This document shows, piece after piece, positions 55,579-64,000 of a stretch of 64,000 nucleotides of DNA. The position numbers were made by a program, and so were the translations under genes. Within the stretch, counting starts at the first letter, position 1; each line of letters opens with the position of its first letter. The notes below the pieces were generated by a model that was given only the letters and a program-made list of their open reading frames with translations, was not told the origin of the DNA and did not search any database. This stretch comes from Autumnicola musiva (GTDB lineage Bacteria; Bacteroidota; Bacteroidia; Flavobacteriales; Flavobacteriaceae): positions 186,001-250,000 of the forward strand of contig NZ_JAVRHK010000004.1 in NCBI RefSeq assembly GCF_031846585.1. Direction: 5' to 3'.

Positions 55579-58416
55579 ATGAAGAAAATATTTATAAAGA
55601 CCTTCACTATTGTATTTACCGTGCTTTGTCTAGGAGTGGTAAGTGTTCAGGCGCAGGAGGAAACAAATGTTACGCTTAATGATGAGCCGGAGGAAGAACG
55701 TGATAGTATTGTTCAGGTTCCCTTTGGTACTAAATCGAAGAAAGATATTCTTGGAGCAGTTTCCACTGTTAATATTGAAGATTTACTGAAAAAAAACTAC
55801 CAAACCAATGCACTTGATGGAGTTGAAAGCTTCGTAGGCGGATATACAGGAGATATTTGGGGCCAAAATCCTTTAATCTTGATAGACGGTGTACCCCGAA
55901 GTCTTGACAACGTAAACGCCACTGAAGTAGAGACTGTTACTGTTTTAAAAGGTGCAAGTGCGGTTGTTCTTTACGGGAGTAGGGCTGCCAAAGGAGTAGT
56001 TCTTATTACCACTAAACGCGGAAAGCAGGGGCCATTGACAATTGAGGCACGTGCTAATACCGGGATTTTTGTTCCAAAAAGTTATCCAAATTATTTAGAT
56101 GCCGCCTCATATATGACATTATATAATGAGGCATCAGATAATGATGGAGTGGCCCGCATATATGATGAAGCCACTATTTATAACACGGCTGAAGGTGTCA
56201 ATCCATTTAAGTATCCGGATATCGATTATATCTCTTCCGATTATTTAAAAGAATACTATAACAGAAGCGATGCAACTGTTGAGGTTTCCGGTGGGGATGA
56301 AAAGACGCAGTATTATACGAACTTCGGAGCTAGTTATAATGACGATATTATTGATTATGGTGAACAGAGAAATAATAGCGACCTTAATTTACGTTTACGT
56401 GGAAATGTTGATATGAAGCTCTCAGAATGGCTTTCTGCTGAAGCTAATGCATCTGTTATTTTTAATAATAACTACATCGGCCGCGGTGATTTTTGGGGGG
56501 CTAGTGCTTCAATGAGGCCAAACTGGTTCACTCCTTTAGTGCCTATCAGCTCCCTGACTGAAAATGAAAGATTACAGAGCTTTGTTGATAACAGTAACTT
56601 TCTTATCGATGGGCAATATTTATTGGGAGGTAACAATGCGGTGCAAACGAATGCTCTTGCTGACATGTTAGGTGCTGGATATATTAGGTACAAATCACGT
56701 ACCTTTTTGTATAAAGTGAGCGCAATGGCTGATTTGAGTGGAATTACAAAAGGTCTTACCTTTAACAATTCATTCAGTTTGGATTATGACAATTATTTTT
56801 CCGAAGCCTATAGAGAAGAATATAGAACGTATAATCCTGTTTGGTCAAACATGAATGGGGAAGATATAATCGTTGACCTTAACACCTATGGAGATGATGT
56901 AGTCTCTTCAAATGAGTATGTAGGCGATTCAAGATACACCCAAACAATGTCTTTCTTTTCCCAATTAAATTACTTGAGAACATTTAGCGACCTTCATAAT
57001 GTTACTGGTAACTTAATTGGATGGGGTTTTCAGTCAAGAGCTTCGGTAGATGAAGGACACGATGGCAGTGATTACCAGAGTACGGTCAATACTAATTTAG
57101 GTCTGCAACTTGCTTATAATTACGCTCATAAATACTATGTAGACTTTTCTAGTGCAGTTGTTCATTCTCCTAAATTACCAGAGGGAAATAGGACTGCTTT
57201 TTCTCCTACGGTTACTTTGGGATGGAGAATGAGTGATGAAGGTTTTATGGATGGGGCTTCGTTTATTGATAATCTCAAATTAACAGCATCCTATGCCAAC
57301 CTACATCAAGACCTTGATATTCAGGATTATTACATGTATCAGGGGTATTTCGATGACAATGCATGGTACCAATGGAGAGATGGAACCATGGGGGGAAATG
57401 CTGTACTGTCAGGTCAGGGAGCAAATCCTAATTTAAGTTTTATTACTCGTGAGGAATATCGAGTTGGTCTTGACGGCTCATTATTTGGTAATAGTATAGT
57501 GTTTGATGCAAATTACTTCAACCAATTAACTGATGGTCTGTTATCTCGAGGTGCGAGTACTCTCTTTCCATCATATTTTAACCGATGGGACCATTCCTTT
57601 CTTCCAAATGTGAATTTTAATAAGGATAGGAGAACTGGCTATGATTTCTCTGTCTCGCATCAAAACGAAGTTGGGGATTTCAAATATAACTTTGGTGTTG
57701 CGGGCATGGTATATGATTCAGAAGCTGTTGTCAGGGATGAGGTATATCAAGATGCCTACCAGTATAGAGCTGGTAAACCTGTGGATGCATCATTTGGATA
57801 CATTGCTGAAGGCTTTTTTGGGGATTTAGCTGAAATCGAAAATCATGCAACCCAAACTTTCGGAAATGTTAAGCCAGGAGACATTAAATATACAGATGTA
57901 AATGGTGATGGGGTTGTTGACCAGCGTGACCAGGTTGAACTTGGGAGAAGTCGCTCACCCTTTACTTATGGCTTAAACCTGACATTAAATTATAAAAACT
58001 GGTCATTATTTGCAATGGGGCAAGGACAGTTCGGAGCAATCGGGTATAAAAACTCTTCCTACTTTTGGGTTTATGGAACTCGTAAGTATTCTGAAGAAGT
58101 GTTAGGACGTTGGACTCCTGAAACCGCAAATACTGCAACTTATCCTCGCCTATCAACTACAGGTAATACCAACAATTTTAGGAACTCCTCATTTTGGATG
58201 TATGATAACAATCGTTTTGACCTGACGCATGCCCAACTTACTTTTGACTTTCCTGAAACGGTTTTCCAAGGTACCTCATTGCTGAGTGAGTTAAGCCTAT
58301 ATTTAAGCGGGCAAAATCTCTTCACCATATCTAAAGAACGAAAAATGATGGAAATGAATATTGGAAGTGCTCCTCAGTACCGATTTTATAACTTTGGTGT
58401 AAAGGCTAAATTTTAA
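55579..58416 (+). CDS. SusC-like TonB-linked transporter without the N-terminal regulatory domain
   Basis: 945 residues, shorter than the neighbouring SusC because the carboxypeptidase-regulatory-like domain is absent. After the signal peptide (to VQAQ) a short acidic segment leads directly into the plug (VPFGTKSKKDILGAVSTVNI; VTVLKGASAVVLYGSRAAKG). The barrel is complete to FYNFGVKAKF. Overlaps the following susD start by one base (TAATG). Paired with that SusD it forms a second uptake system, probably for a different xylan fragment. Confidence 0.92.
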   Translation: MKKIFIKTFTIVFTVLCLGVVSVQAQEETNVTLNDEPEEERDSIVQVPFGTKSKKDILGAVSTVNIEDLLKKNYQTNALDGVESFVGGYTGDIWGQNPLILIDGVPRSLDNVNATEVETVTVLKGASAVVLYGSRAAKGVVLITTKRGKQGPLTIEARANTGIFVPKSYPNYLDAASYMTLYNEASDNDGVARIYDEATIYNTAEGVNPFKYPDIDYISSDYLKEYYNRSDATVEVSGGDEKTQYYTNFGASYNDDIIDYGEQRNNSDLNLRLRGNVDMKLSEWLSAEANASVIFNNNYIGRGDFWGASASMRPNWFTPLVPISSLTENERLQSFVDNSNFLIDGQYLLGGNNAVQTNALADMLGAGYIRYKSRTFLYKVSAMADLSGITKGLTFNNSFSLDYDNYFSEAYREEYRTYNPVWSNMNGEDIIVDLNTYGDDVVSSNEYVGDSRYTQTMSFFSQLNYLRTFSDLHNVTGNLIGWGFQSRASVDEGHDGSDYQSTVNTNLGLQLAYNYAHKYYVDFSSAVVHSPKLPEGNRTAFSPTVTLGWRMSDEGFMDGASFIDNLKLTASYANLHQDLDIQDYYMYQGYFDDNAWYQWRDGTMGGNAVLSGQGANPNLSFITREEYRVGLDGSLFGNSIVFDANYFNQLTDGLLSRGASTLFPSYFNRWDHSFLPNVNFNKDRRTGYDFSVSHQNEVGDFKYNFGVAGMVYDSEAVVRDEVYQDAYQYRAGKPVDASFGYIAEGFFGDLAEIENHATQTFGNVKPGDIKYTDVNGDGVVDQRDQVELGRSRSPFTYGLNLTLNYKNWSLFAMGQGQFGAIGYKNSSYFWVYGTRKYSEEVLGRWTPETANTATYPRLSTTGNTNNFRNSSFWMYDNNRFDLTHAQLTFDFPETVFQGTSLLSELSLYLSGQNLFTISKERKMMEMNIGSAPQYRFYNFGVKAKF

Positions 58417-60200
58417 TGGGAAAATTTAATTTAAGAATAATGAAAAGAAATATAATAATACTTTTGGCCAGTTTATTTGTTTTTACGAACTGCGAAGATA
58501 ATTTTGAGCCTAATATTGAGAATTTTAAAGATCTTGATACGATGTACGCTGATCAGAAATATGCAATGGGGATATTAACAACTGCATACCGATATTTACC
58601 TGATGGTTACCCAAATATTGAATACGCAACGGACGATGCTGTAACAAATGAAAGGGGGCATCGATATTTGGAAATGGCTACAGGTTCTTGGACAGCACAA
58701 GATAATCCTATCGATATGTGGGTAGCTGGATATGGTGCAATTCAATATTTAAATATTTTTTTAGAAAGAAGTGATGATATTGTTTGGGCTGAGGATCCTG
58801 AAGTTTCAGAACTGCTCAAGCAGCGGATGAGAGGCGAAGCCTACGGTTTGAGGGGTATATTCTTGTATTATATTTTAAGGAACCATGCGGGCTATTCACC
58901 TGGTGGAGAATTGTTAGGCGTTCCTATTTTAACGGAATTTCAAGATGCAAATGCAGACTTTAATACTTCTCGTCCTACCTTTCAGGAAACTGTAAATCAA
59001 ATTATGGATGATTTAAATAAAGCTATTGATTACCTTCCTCTAGTGTATGATAATAGTGCATCTATGGAAGAAATACCGGATAAATTTGAAGATGACGTAA
59101 CTACTGTCAGTTCTTATAATAGGGCAATGGGTAATTTTTTCAGACAAAGAGTTGATGGTCTTATAGCTATGGCGTTTCGTTCAAAAGTTGCTATGCTGTC
59201 AGCAAGTCCAGCTTTTCAAGAGGGATCGACTCTTGGATGGAGAGATGCAGCAATTTACTCAGCTGATGTTTTAAATTATATCGGTGGCGTTGCGGGATTG
59301 GCGCCTAATGGACATACTTATTATACCAATACGGCTGAACTTGATGGTCTGCAAGAAGGTATTAACCCTGCTGAAATTTTGTGGCGCACAAATATTTCAA
59401 CAACCGGATCGGCCCAGGAAGAGACCCACTTACCGCCATCATTGTTTGGAAATGGTAGAATGAATCCTACGCAGAACCTGATTGAGGTATTTCCGATGAG
59501 TGATGGTTATCCTATTACTCACCCATTGAGTAGCTATGATCCTACTGATCCTTTTGTAAATAGAGATCCCCGTTTATCAAACTATATAGTTTACAATGGT
59601 AGCACCCTTGGGGTAAACAATATGCAGATCCTTACCGGAAGTGCTTCTGGAACTGATGACGCTATTAATAATCTTGAAACTTCAACCCGCACGGGATATT
59701 ATATGAAAAAGCGGCTGAGACTAGATATTAACTTTAATAATGCTGATGGTTCATGGCAAGGTAAAATCACTTATGTCCCACGCGTTCGTTTTACTGAAAT
59801 ATTTCTCAATTATGCCGAGGCGGCAAATGAAGCATATGGCCCTACCGGAACCGCACCAAACTCAAATTATTCAGCTATTGATGTGATTAGAGCGATTAGA
59901 GAGAGAGCTCTTGGGGTTACAAGTGATCCATACCTTGATGAAGCTTCCAACTCAAAGGAAATGATGCGTGAACTAATCCGAAATGAAAGAAGGCTTGAAC
60001 TTAGTTTTGAAGGTTTCCGCTTTTGGGATTTACGCAGGTGGGAAGCTGACTTGAATGTAACTGCTGAAGGGTACGATGCTAGTACTGGACAAATTTTCGA
60101 TGTTGAGCCGCGAACTTATGCGGATCATATGAACTATGGTCCCATTCCCTTTAGTGAAGTTTTAAAGTATAACAATCTTATTCAGAATAGAGGTTGGTAG
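58416..60200 (+). CDS. SusD-like glycan-binding lipoprotein, second copy
   Basis: 594 residues from 58416. A better start may be ATG 58440, giving a standard lipoprotein signal with lipobox TNC (Cys18 of the shorter form). SusD features are GEAYGLRGIFLYYILRNHAG and the C-terminal NERRLELSFEGFRFWDLRRW. It is the partner of the preceding SusC-like protein. Together with the lipoproteins behind it, it probably forms the outer-membrane binding layer for glucuronoxylan. Confidence 0.93.
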   Translation: MGKFNLRIMKRNIIILLASLFVFTNCEDNFEPNIENFKDLDTMYADQKYAMGILTTAYRYLPDGYPNIEYATDDAVTNERGHRYLEMATGSWTAQDNPIDMWVAGYGAIQYLNIFLERSDDIVWAEDPEVSELLKQRMRGEAYGLRGIFLYYILRNHAGYSPGGELLGVPILTEFQDANADFNTSRPTFQETVNQIMDDLNKAIDYLPLVYDNSASMEEIPDKFEDDVTTVSSYNRAMGNFFRQRVDGLIAMAFRSKVAMLSASPAFQEGSTLGWRDAAIYSADVLNYIGGVAGLAPNGHTYYTNTAELDGLQEGINPAEILWRTNISTTGSAQEETHLPPSLFGNGRMNPTQNLIEVFPMSDGYPITHPLSSYDPTDPFVNRDPRLSNYIVYNGSTLGVNNMQILTGSASGTDDAINNLETSTRTGYYMKKRLRLDINFNNADGSWQGKITYVPRVRFTEIFLNYAEAANEAYGPTGTAPNSNYSAIDVIRAIRERALGVTSDPYLDEASNSKEMMRELIRNERRLELSFEGFRFWDLRRWEADLNVTAEGYDASTGQIFDVEPRTYADHMNYGPIPFSEVLKYNNLIQNRGW

Positions 60201-60224
60201 TAGAAATATTTAATTATTAAGGAT

Positions 60225-61271
60225 ATGAATATAAATAGAGCTTTATTAATATTTTTTGCAGCTGGATTTTTGTCCTCCTGCCACAATGATGAAATCGATT
60301 TCCCGGATTACGATTACACCAGTGTTTATTTTGCAAGTCAGTATCCCCTAAGAACCTTGGAGTTGGGAGATGACCCGCTGGTCGACCTTACGCTAGACAA
60401 ACAGCATAAGGTAAGGATTACAGCTACTATGGGAGGTGTATATTCAAACACAGAAGATAGAATTATAGATTTTGTAGTAGATGAATCATTAACTGATGGA
60501 ATTTCCTTTGCGGACGGTTCAGATTTGGACCCTTTGCCAAGAGAATATTACGACTTACTGAACGATGAAATTGTTATTGAGGCAGGTAGTATCCTTGGGG
60601 GAGTGGAGGTTCAATTAACTCCAGCCTTTTTTGAAGACTCACTTTCGATAAACAAACATTATGTTATACCCCTGTTGATGACAGATGAAGGGAATACAGA
60701 TCTAACAAAGATAGATAGCATCCTTTCAGGTAGACCTGCCGTAGAGAATCCAAATCGTTTTGTTAGTTCTGACTGGGAAATTGTTCCAAAGAATTATGTG
60801 CTATATGGTATTAAGTATGTTAATCCATGGCATGGTATTTACCTAAGGAGAGGAGAGGATCAGATTTCAGATGGTTCTACCACTGTAACAGATGTTCGAC
60901 GTGAAGAATATGTGGAATATGATGAGGTTGTTCATGTTTCTACTGTCTCCTATACAGAAGCTTCACTTCCTTTAACCATTTATGAGGACGATGACTTAAC
61001 CACACGTGCTAACATCGAGTTGCTATTATCATTTGATGAAAACAACGGTGTTACAATATCGAGCAATTCTCCTTCCTATACCGCTACTGGTACTGGCATG
61101 TTTGTTACTGATGGAGAGGAAAACAGCGTAGGTGGTCTGGACAGAGATGCTTTGTACCTGGATTATACTGTAGAGCTAACCGATTTAGGTTATACCTATT
61201 CTACTAAGGACACATTAGTTCTTAGAAATAGAGGAATAGTTCCTGAGTACTTCAACGTGACACTCGAGTAG
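60225..61271 (+). CDS. Surface lipoprotein of the DUF1735/DUF5627 type (putative glycan-binding)
   Basis: 348 residues with lipobox SSC (Cys19). The N-terminal beta domain (YTSVYFASQYPLRTLELGDD; HKVRITATMGGVY) matches DUF1735 (BT_3987-like), and the C-terminal half (NPWHGIYLRRGEDQ; YSTKDTLVLRNRG) resembles DUF5627. Proteins of this type follow SusD in xylan loci and are regarded as surface glycan-binding proteins. No catalytic motif is visible. 24 bases after susD. Confidence 0.82.
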   Translation: MNINRALLIFFAAGFLSSCHNDEIDFPDYDYTSVYFASQYPLRTLELGDDPLVDLTLDKQHKVRITATMGGVYSNTEDRIIDFVVDESLTDGISFADGSDLDPLPREYYDLLNDEIVIEAGSILGGVEVQLTPAFFEDSLSINKHYVIPLLMTDEGNTDLTKIDSILSGRPAVENPNRFVSSDWEIVPKNYVLYGIKYVNPWHGIYLRRGEDQISDGSTTVTDVRREEYVEYDEVVHVSTVSYTEASLPLTIYEDDDLTTRANIELLLSFDENNGVTISSNSPSYTATGTGMFVTDGEENSVGGLDRDALYLDYTVELTDLGYTYSTKDTLVLRNRGIVPEYFNVTLE

Positions 61272-61314
61272 GATATAATGTACAGTTTATTGAATTTAAA
61301 AAAAGAGAATAATC

Positions 61315-63447
61315 ATGAAAATATTTAATAAAAAATGCATAGTTTTTTTTGTTTCAGCAGTGGCTTTGTTTTCCTGTACAAAATTAGATGAGGAAGTTGG
61401 CCCAAGGTTGGAACTAGAGAAGCCGGCTAGCGTAGTTGTTGACGAAATGTTAAGCACTTATGACGTACTTAAATCTTATGCTAATACATTCATATTAGGA
61501 GCAAATGCGTCCTCAAATGATCTTTCTAATTTCAACATGGCTACGCTATTATCGACCAATTTTGAACAAGTAACACCTTTAACAGCGCTTAATTCAAATG
61601 TTATATTGGCAAATGATGGAGCTTTCGACTTCACTGCTATTAATAGCTATGTTAACACTGCGTTGGAAAAGGGACTTTCCGTTTATGGTGACGCCATTAT
61701 TTCAAATTTAAACCAAAATGATACATTTTTAGAAACCATTGCCGCTCCATTGACTTACTCGACTCCTCTGTATCCCAATCTAGTAAATCTTAATTCCATT
61801 GAGGATGGAACCTTTAACGGTTGGGAGGTAAATGGTGATGTTTCAGTGGAAGATTATATGGGGGAGCCTTCTGTGAAAATAGTGAACGGTGCATCGGTAA
61901 CTACCACTGATGCAACTTCTTTACAATCTCCTGTTTACACAGTGGATGAAAATGCAAGATTTGAATTGACTTTCTATTTGCTGTCAACGCAGGTCGGAGA
62001 AGGAAGAGTTATTTTTAGTGGGTTGGATAACAATGAGCCGGAAATGGATTGGACAGGAGATGATTCCAGCAGTGCCACTTTTACAACCAGAACTGGGTGG
62101 AATAAGATTCAGGTTCAAATTGATGATTTCGACGATAGTGGAGAGTTTTCATTTAAGATTGAGCTGGGATACACCCCTGATGTCACTTACTTCATGAATG
62201 TACAAGGGCTTTCTTTAATCAACTTAAACGGCTTAGTGGAAAATCCGGATGAGATTTTTCTGGAGGCTGAAGATGCACAGCAAATCGGCCAGTGGATGGT
62301 ATCAGAAACAGGAGATGAAACAAGCATTTCTGGTGGAGAAACTTTGGTGGGGATTATAAATGGTGACATAGAGGCTGATGATACAGGTGGTGGACTTCCA
62401 TCAGATCCTAATAACGAGGATCTTCAGTTTACTTATACCTTTGATGTTAAAACCTCAGGTACATATAATTTGTGGCTTAGGCAAAAAGCATATGCAGCGA
62501 ATGGTGGAGGTGACTCTTTCTTTTTGAGTGTGGATGGCGCTACATATTTTGTTCCGGGATGGCCAGGATGGGGAGATAAATCAAATACCACTAATTGGAC
62601 ATGGATACAGCTTTATACCGGTGAAGGTAATACATTTTATTTAGAGGAAGGAGAACATACTGTTTCATTTAGAATTCGCGAAGGGGGTCATTATTTTGAT
62701 AGAATTTATTTTACAATGACCTCAAATGAGCCATCAGGTTTTGGGTCTCCTGTTATTTCACAAAGTGAAGTAACCCTGGAGGTTTCTGATAACGTACGCA
62801 TAACTGCTGTGGAAAAAGTACTAGAGGATTATGTAACCCATGTCTTAGATAGCCTAGGTGATAATATTAATGCCTGGACCGTTGTGAAGGATCCTTTTGC
62901 TGAAGATGGAAATGTTGCGGTAAGTGGGGGAGAAGATGTCGAAGGCTCATATTATTGGGCTGATTATATTGGCGCAGATTATATTGCCCAGGCGTTTAGC
63001 ACTGCAAAGGCAAATGCTCCTGAGGGAACTAAGTTGTTTATAAGTGAAACTAATTTAAATACAAACCCTGACAAACTTGATGCCATAACCAGTACTGTTA
63101 CTGACAATTTAGATATTGATGGCGTGGCTGTAAGTCTGAATTTGGATCTTGAGTCCGGTTTGGTTGGGTTAGGAGATATGTTTGATGCTTTGGCTGAAAC
63201 CGGAAAACTTATTTACATCACTGACTTAAGAGTTGTGGTTTCCGAGCATACCTCTCAGGAGTATGCGTTACAGTCAGAAGTTTACCAGGAAGTGGTTGAT
63301 TTATACCAATCAAAGGTTCCGGCTGCACAACAATATGGGATTTCACTATCTGCGCCCGTTAGTGACAATGCTGGTTTATGGAATTCGAACTATAACAGAA
63401 AACATCCGTATGCTGGTTTCGCTATAGGTTTGAGTACTCAGGATTAA
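61315..63447 (+). CDS. GH10-like lipoprotein with both catalytic Glu residues replaced (putative xylan-binding protein)
   Basis: 710 residues, lipobox FSC (Cys21). Residues ~45-140 resemble the first strands of a GH10 barrel (FILGANASSNDL; VTPLTALNSNVILANDGAFD). The barrel is interrupted by two carbohydrate-binding-like modules: a CBM4/9-type one at ~155-305 (NSIEDGTFNGWEVNG) and a CBM6/35-type one at ~312-470 (IFLEAEDAQQIGQW). It resumes from ~490 to the end. Where GH10 has VVNEP the sequence reads VVKDP (Asp526), and where it has ITELD it reads ITDLR (Asp637). The protein is therefore probably non-catalytic and acts as a surface xylan-binding protein. Weak activity cannot be excluded. Confidence 0.75.
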   Translation: MKIFNKKCIVFFVSAVALFSCTKLDEEVGPRLELEKPASVVVDEMLSTYDVLKSYANTFILGANASSNDLSNFNMATLLSTNFEQVTPLTALNSNVILANDGAFDFTAINSYVNTALEKGLSVYGDAIISNLNQNDTFLETIAAPLTYSTPLYPNLVNLNSIEDGTFNGWEVNGDVSVEDYMGEPSVKIVNGASVTTTDATSLQSPVYTVDENARFELTFYLLSTQVGEGRVIFSGLDNNEPEMDWTGDDSSSATFTTRTGWNKIQVQIDDFDDSGEFSFKIELGYTPDVTYFMNVQGLSLINLNGLVENPDEIFLEAEDAQQIGQWMVSETGDETSISGGETLVGIINGDIEADDTGGGLPSDPNNEDLQFTYTFDVKTSGTYNLWLRQKAYAANGGGDSFFLSVDGATYFVPGWPGWGDKSNTTNWTWIQLYTGEGNTFYLEEGEHTVSFRIREGGHYFDRIYFTMTSNEPSGFGSPVISQSEVTLEVSDNVRITAVEKVLEDYVTHVLDSLGDNINAWTVVKDPFAEDGNVAVSGGEDVEGSYYWADYIGADYIAQAFSTAKANAPEGTKLFISETNLNTNPDKLDAITSTVTDNLDIDGVAVSLNLDLESGLVGLGDMFDALAETGKLIYITDLRVVVSEHTSQEYALQSEVYQEVVDLYQSKVPAAQQYGISLSAPVSDNAGLWNSNYNRKHPYAGFAIGLSTQD

Positions 63448-63553
63448 TCAGGTAATTCATTAATATAAAGTACCTTATAATGTAGGTGCCAGTTTTTGCC
63501 ATCTTTGAATTTGGAGTTGGAGGTTTTACGGAAAATGACCGACCTATTATCAC

Positions 63554-64000
63554 ATGAAGCTACTTAGGCTTTATATTAATGTATCGGAAGGCTGGGAGGA
63601 GTATACTTTGCAGACAACGATTACCAAGGAGGACTGTTCGCAACTGATTATTAGCTATGGTGATTTTGCAGGAACGGTTTATATTGATGACGTAACGCTA
63701 TCGCGTGTAAACCCCGATGCCGGGGGTGTTATAGAGAAAACACCTGAAGAAAAGGAGGAGATCATTACCGCCGAAATGGAAAGATGGATATCTGGAATGA
63801 TGAACGTCGCAGGTTATGTTCATGCCTGGGATGTAGTAAATGAGCCCATGGATGACGGAAATCCTTTTGAACTTAAAACAGGTGTTGGAAAAGAGTTAAG
63901 GACCGACCATTTCTGTTGGCAGGATTATTTAGGAAAGGATTATGCAGTTAAGGCCTTTAAATTGGCACGTGAATATGGTGATCCCGAAGACCTACTCTTC
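63554..64000 (+). pseudogene. GH10 xylanase, 5'-truncated, continues beyond the window
   Basis: Open from an ATG at 63554 to the end of the window (149 codons). The first part is the end of a CBM4/9-type module (EGWEEYTLQTTITKEDCSQL; GTVYIDDVTL). A GH10 barrel half follows with the acid/base Glu intact in AWDVVNEPMDDG, then FCWQDYLGKDYAVKAFKLAR. The signal peptide, the first barrel strands and most of the CBM are missing upstream, where the 100 bases after the previous stop carry only fragments in other frames. It is either a 5'-deleted relic or a frameshifted gene. It is the active-site-bearing counterpart of the GH10-like protein before it. Confidence 0.65.

Noticed and set aside
1..64000. 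tRNA, rRNA or CRISPR array
   Set aside because: None seen by eye on either strand; a tRNA scan could not be run.

Overview
The window comes from a member of the Bacteroidota, most likely a marine or saline Flavobacteriaceae. The evidence is the low GC content, SusC/SusD pairs, Bacteroidetes conjugative-transposon Tra proteins (TraE, F, G, I, J, K, M, N), an RteC-type protein, BfmA/BtgA mobilization proteins and lipoprotein-anchored glycoside hydrolases. No rRNA, tRNA or CRISPR array was seen. It has two halves.

Left half (1-19.3 kb): part of an integrative conjugative element (ICE). It opens with the 3' end of rteC. A cargo patch follows with a C10 (streptopain-type) cysteine peptidase lipoprotein, a small lipoprotein and a badly decayed HlyD-type membrane-fusion gene. 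A module of HTH protein, DnaD-like protein, DnaC-like ATPase and degenerate EEP-fold protein leads into the transfer operon traE-F-G-I-J-K-M-N plus a probably frameshifted small gene. On the opposite strand lie the coupling protein, an HxH relaxase-like protein and BfmA/BtgA, then a repeat-rich candidate oriT, a 53-aa membrane protein, radC and ssb.

Junction (19.3-20.3 kb): unrecognised DNA, then the last ~45 codons of an outer-membrane beta-barrel gene directly abutting direct repeats that look like an IS21-family end.

Right half (20.3-64 kb): a glucuronoxylan utilization locus. A minus-strand operon encodes GH67, an SDR oxidoreductase, UxuA, GH10 and two GH115 enzymes. The divergent plus-strand operon encodes GH3, UxaC, KdgK, KdgA and a DctP-Q-M TRAP transporter, followed by a convergent lacI-type regulator. 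Together these give a complete path from xylan side-chain glucuronate to pyruvate and glyceraldehyde-3-phosphate. Then come an IS4-type element with a 12-bp target duplication, two divergent or convergent GH43 genes, a GH2 pseudogene, a susC truncated at an IS21 transposase relic, an intact susC/susD pair, a second susC/susD pair, a DUF1735/DUF5627-type lipoprotein, a GH10-like lipoprotein whose two catalytic Glu positions read Asp, and a 5'-truncated GH10 running off the window.

The most useful new observation is a 12-bp LacI-type palindrome (consensus GCAAnCGnTTGC) in front of seven transcription units of the right half. It suggests one regulon controlled by the local LacI protein, including units that have since decayed. 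The second is the pairing of a GH10 fragment carrying its acid/base Glu with a GH10-fold paralogue that has lost both catalytic Glu residues, a plausible xylan-binding surface protein.
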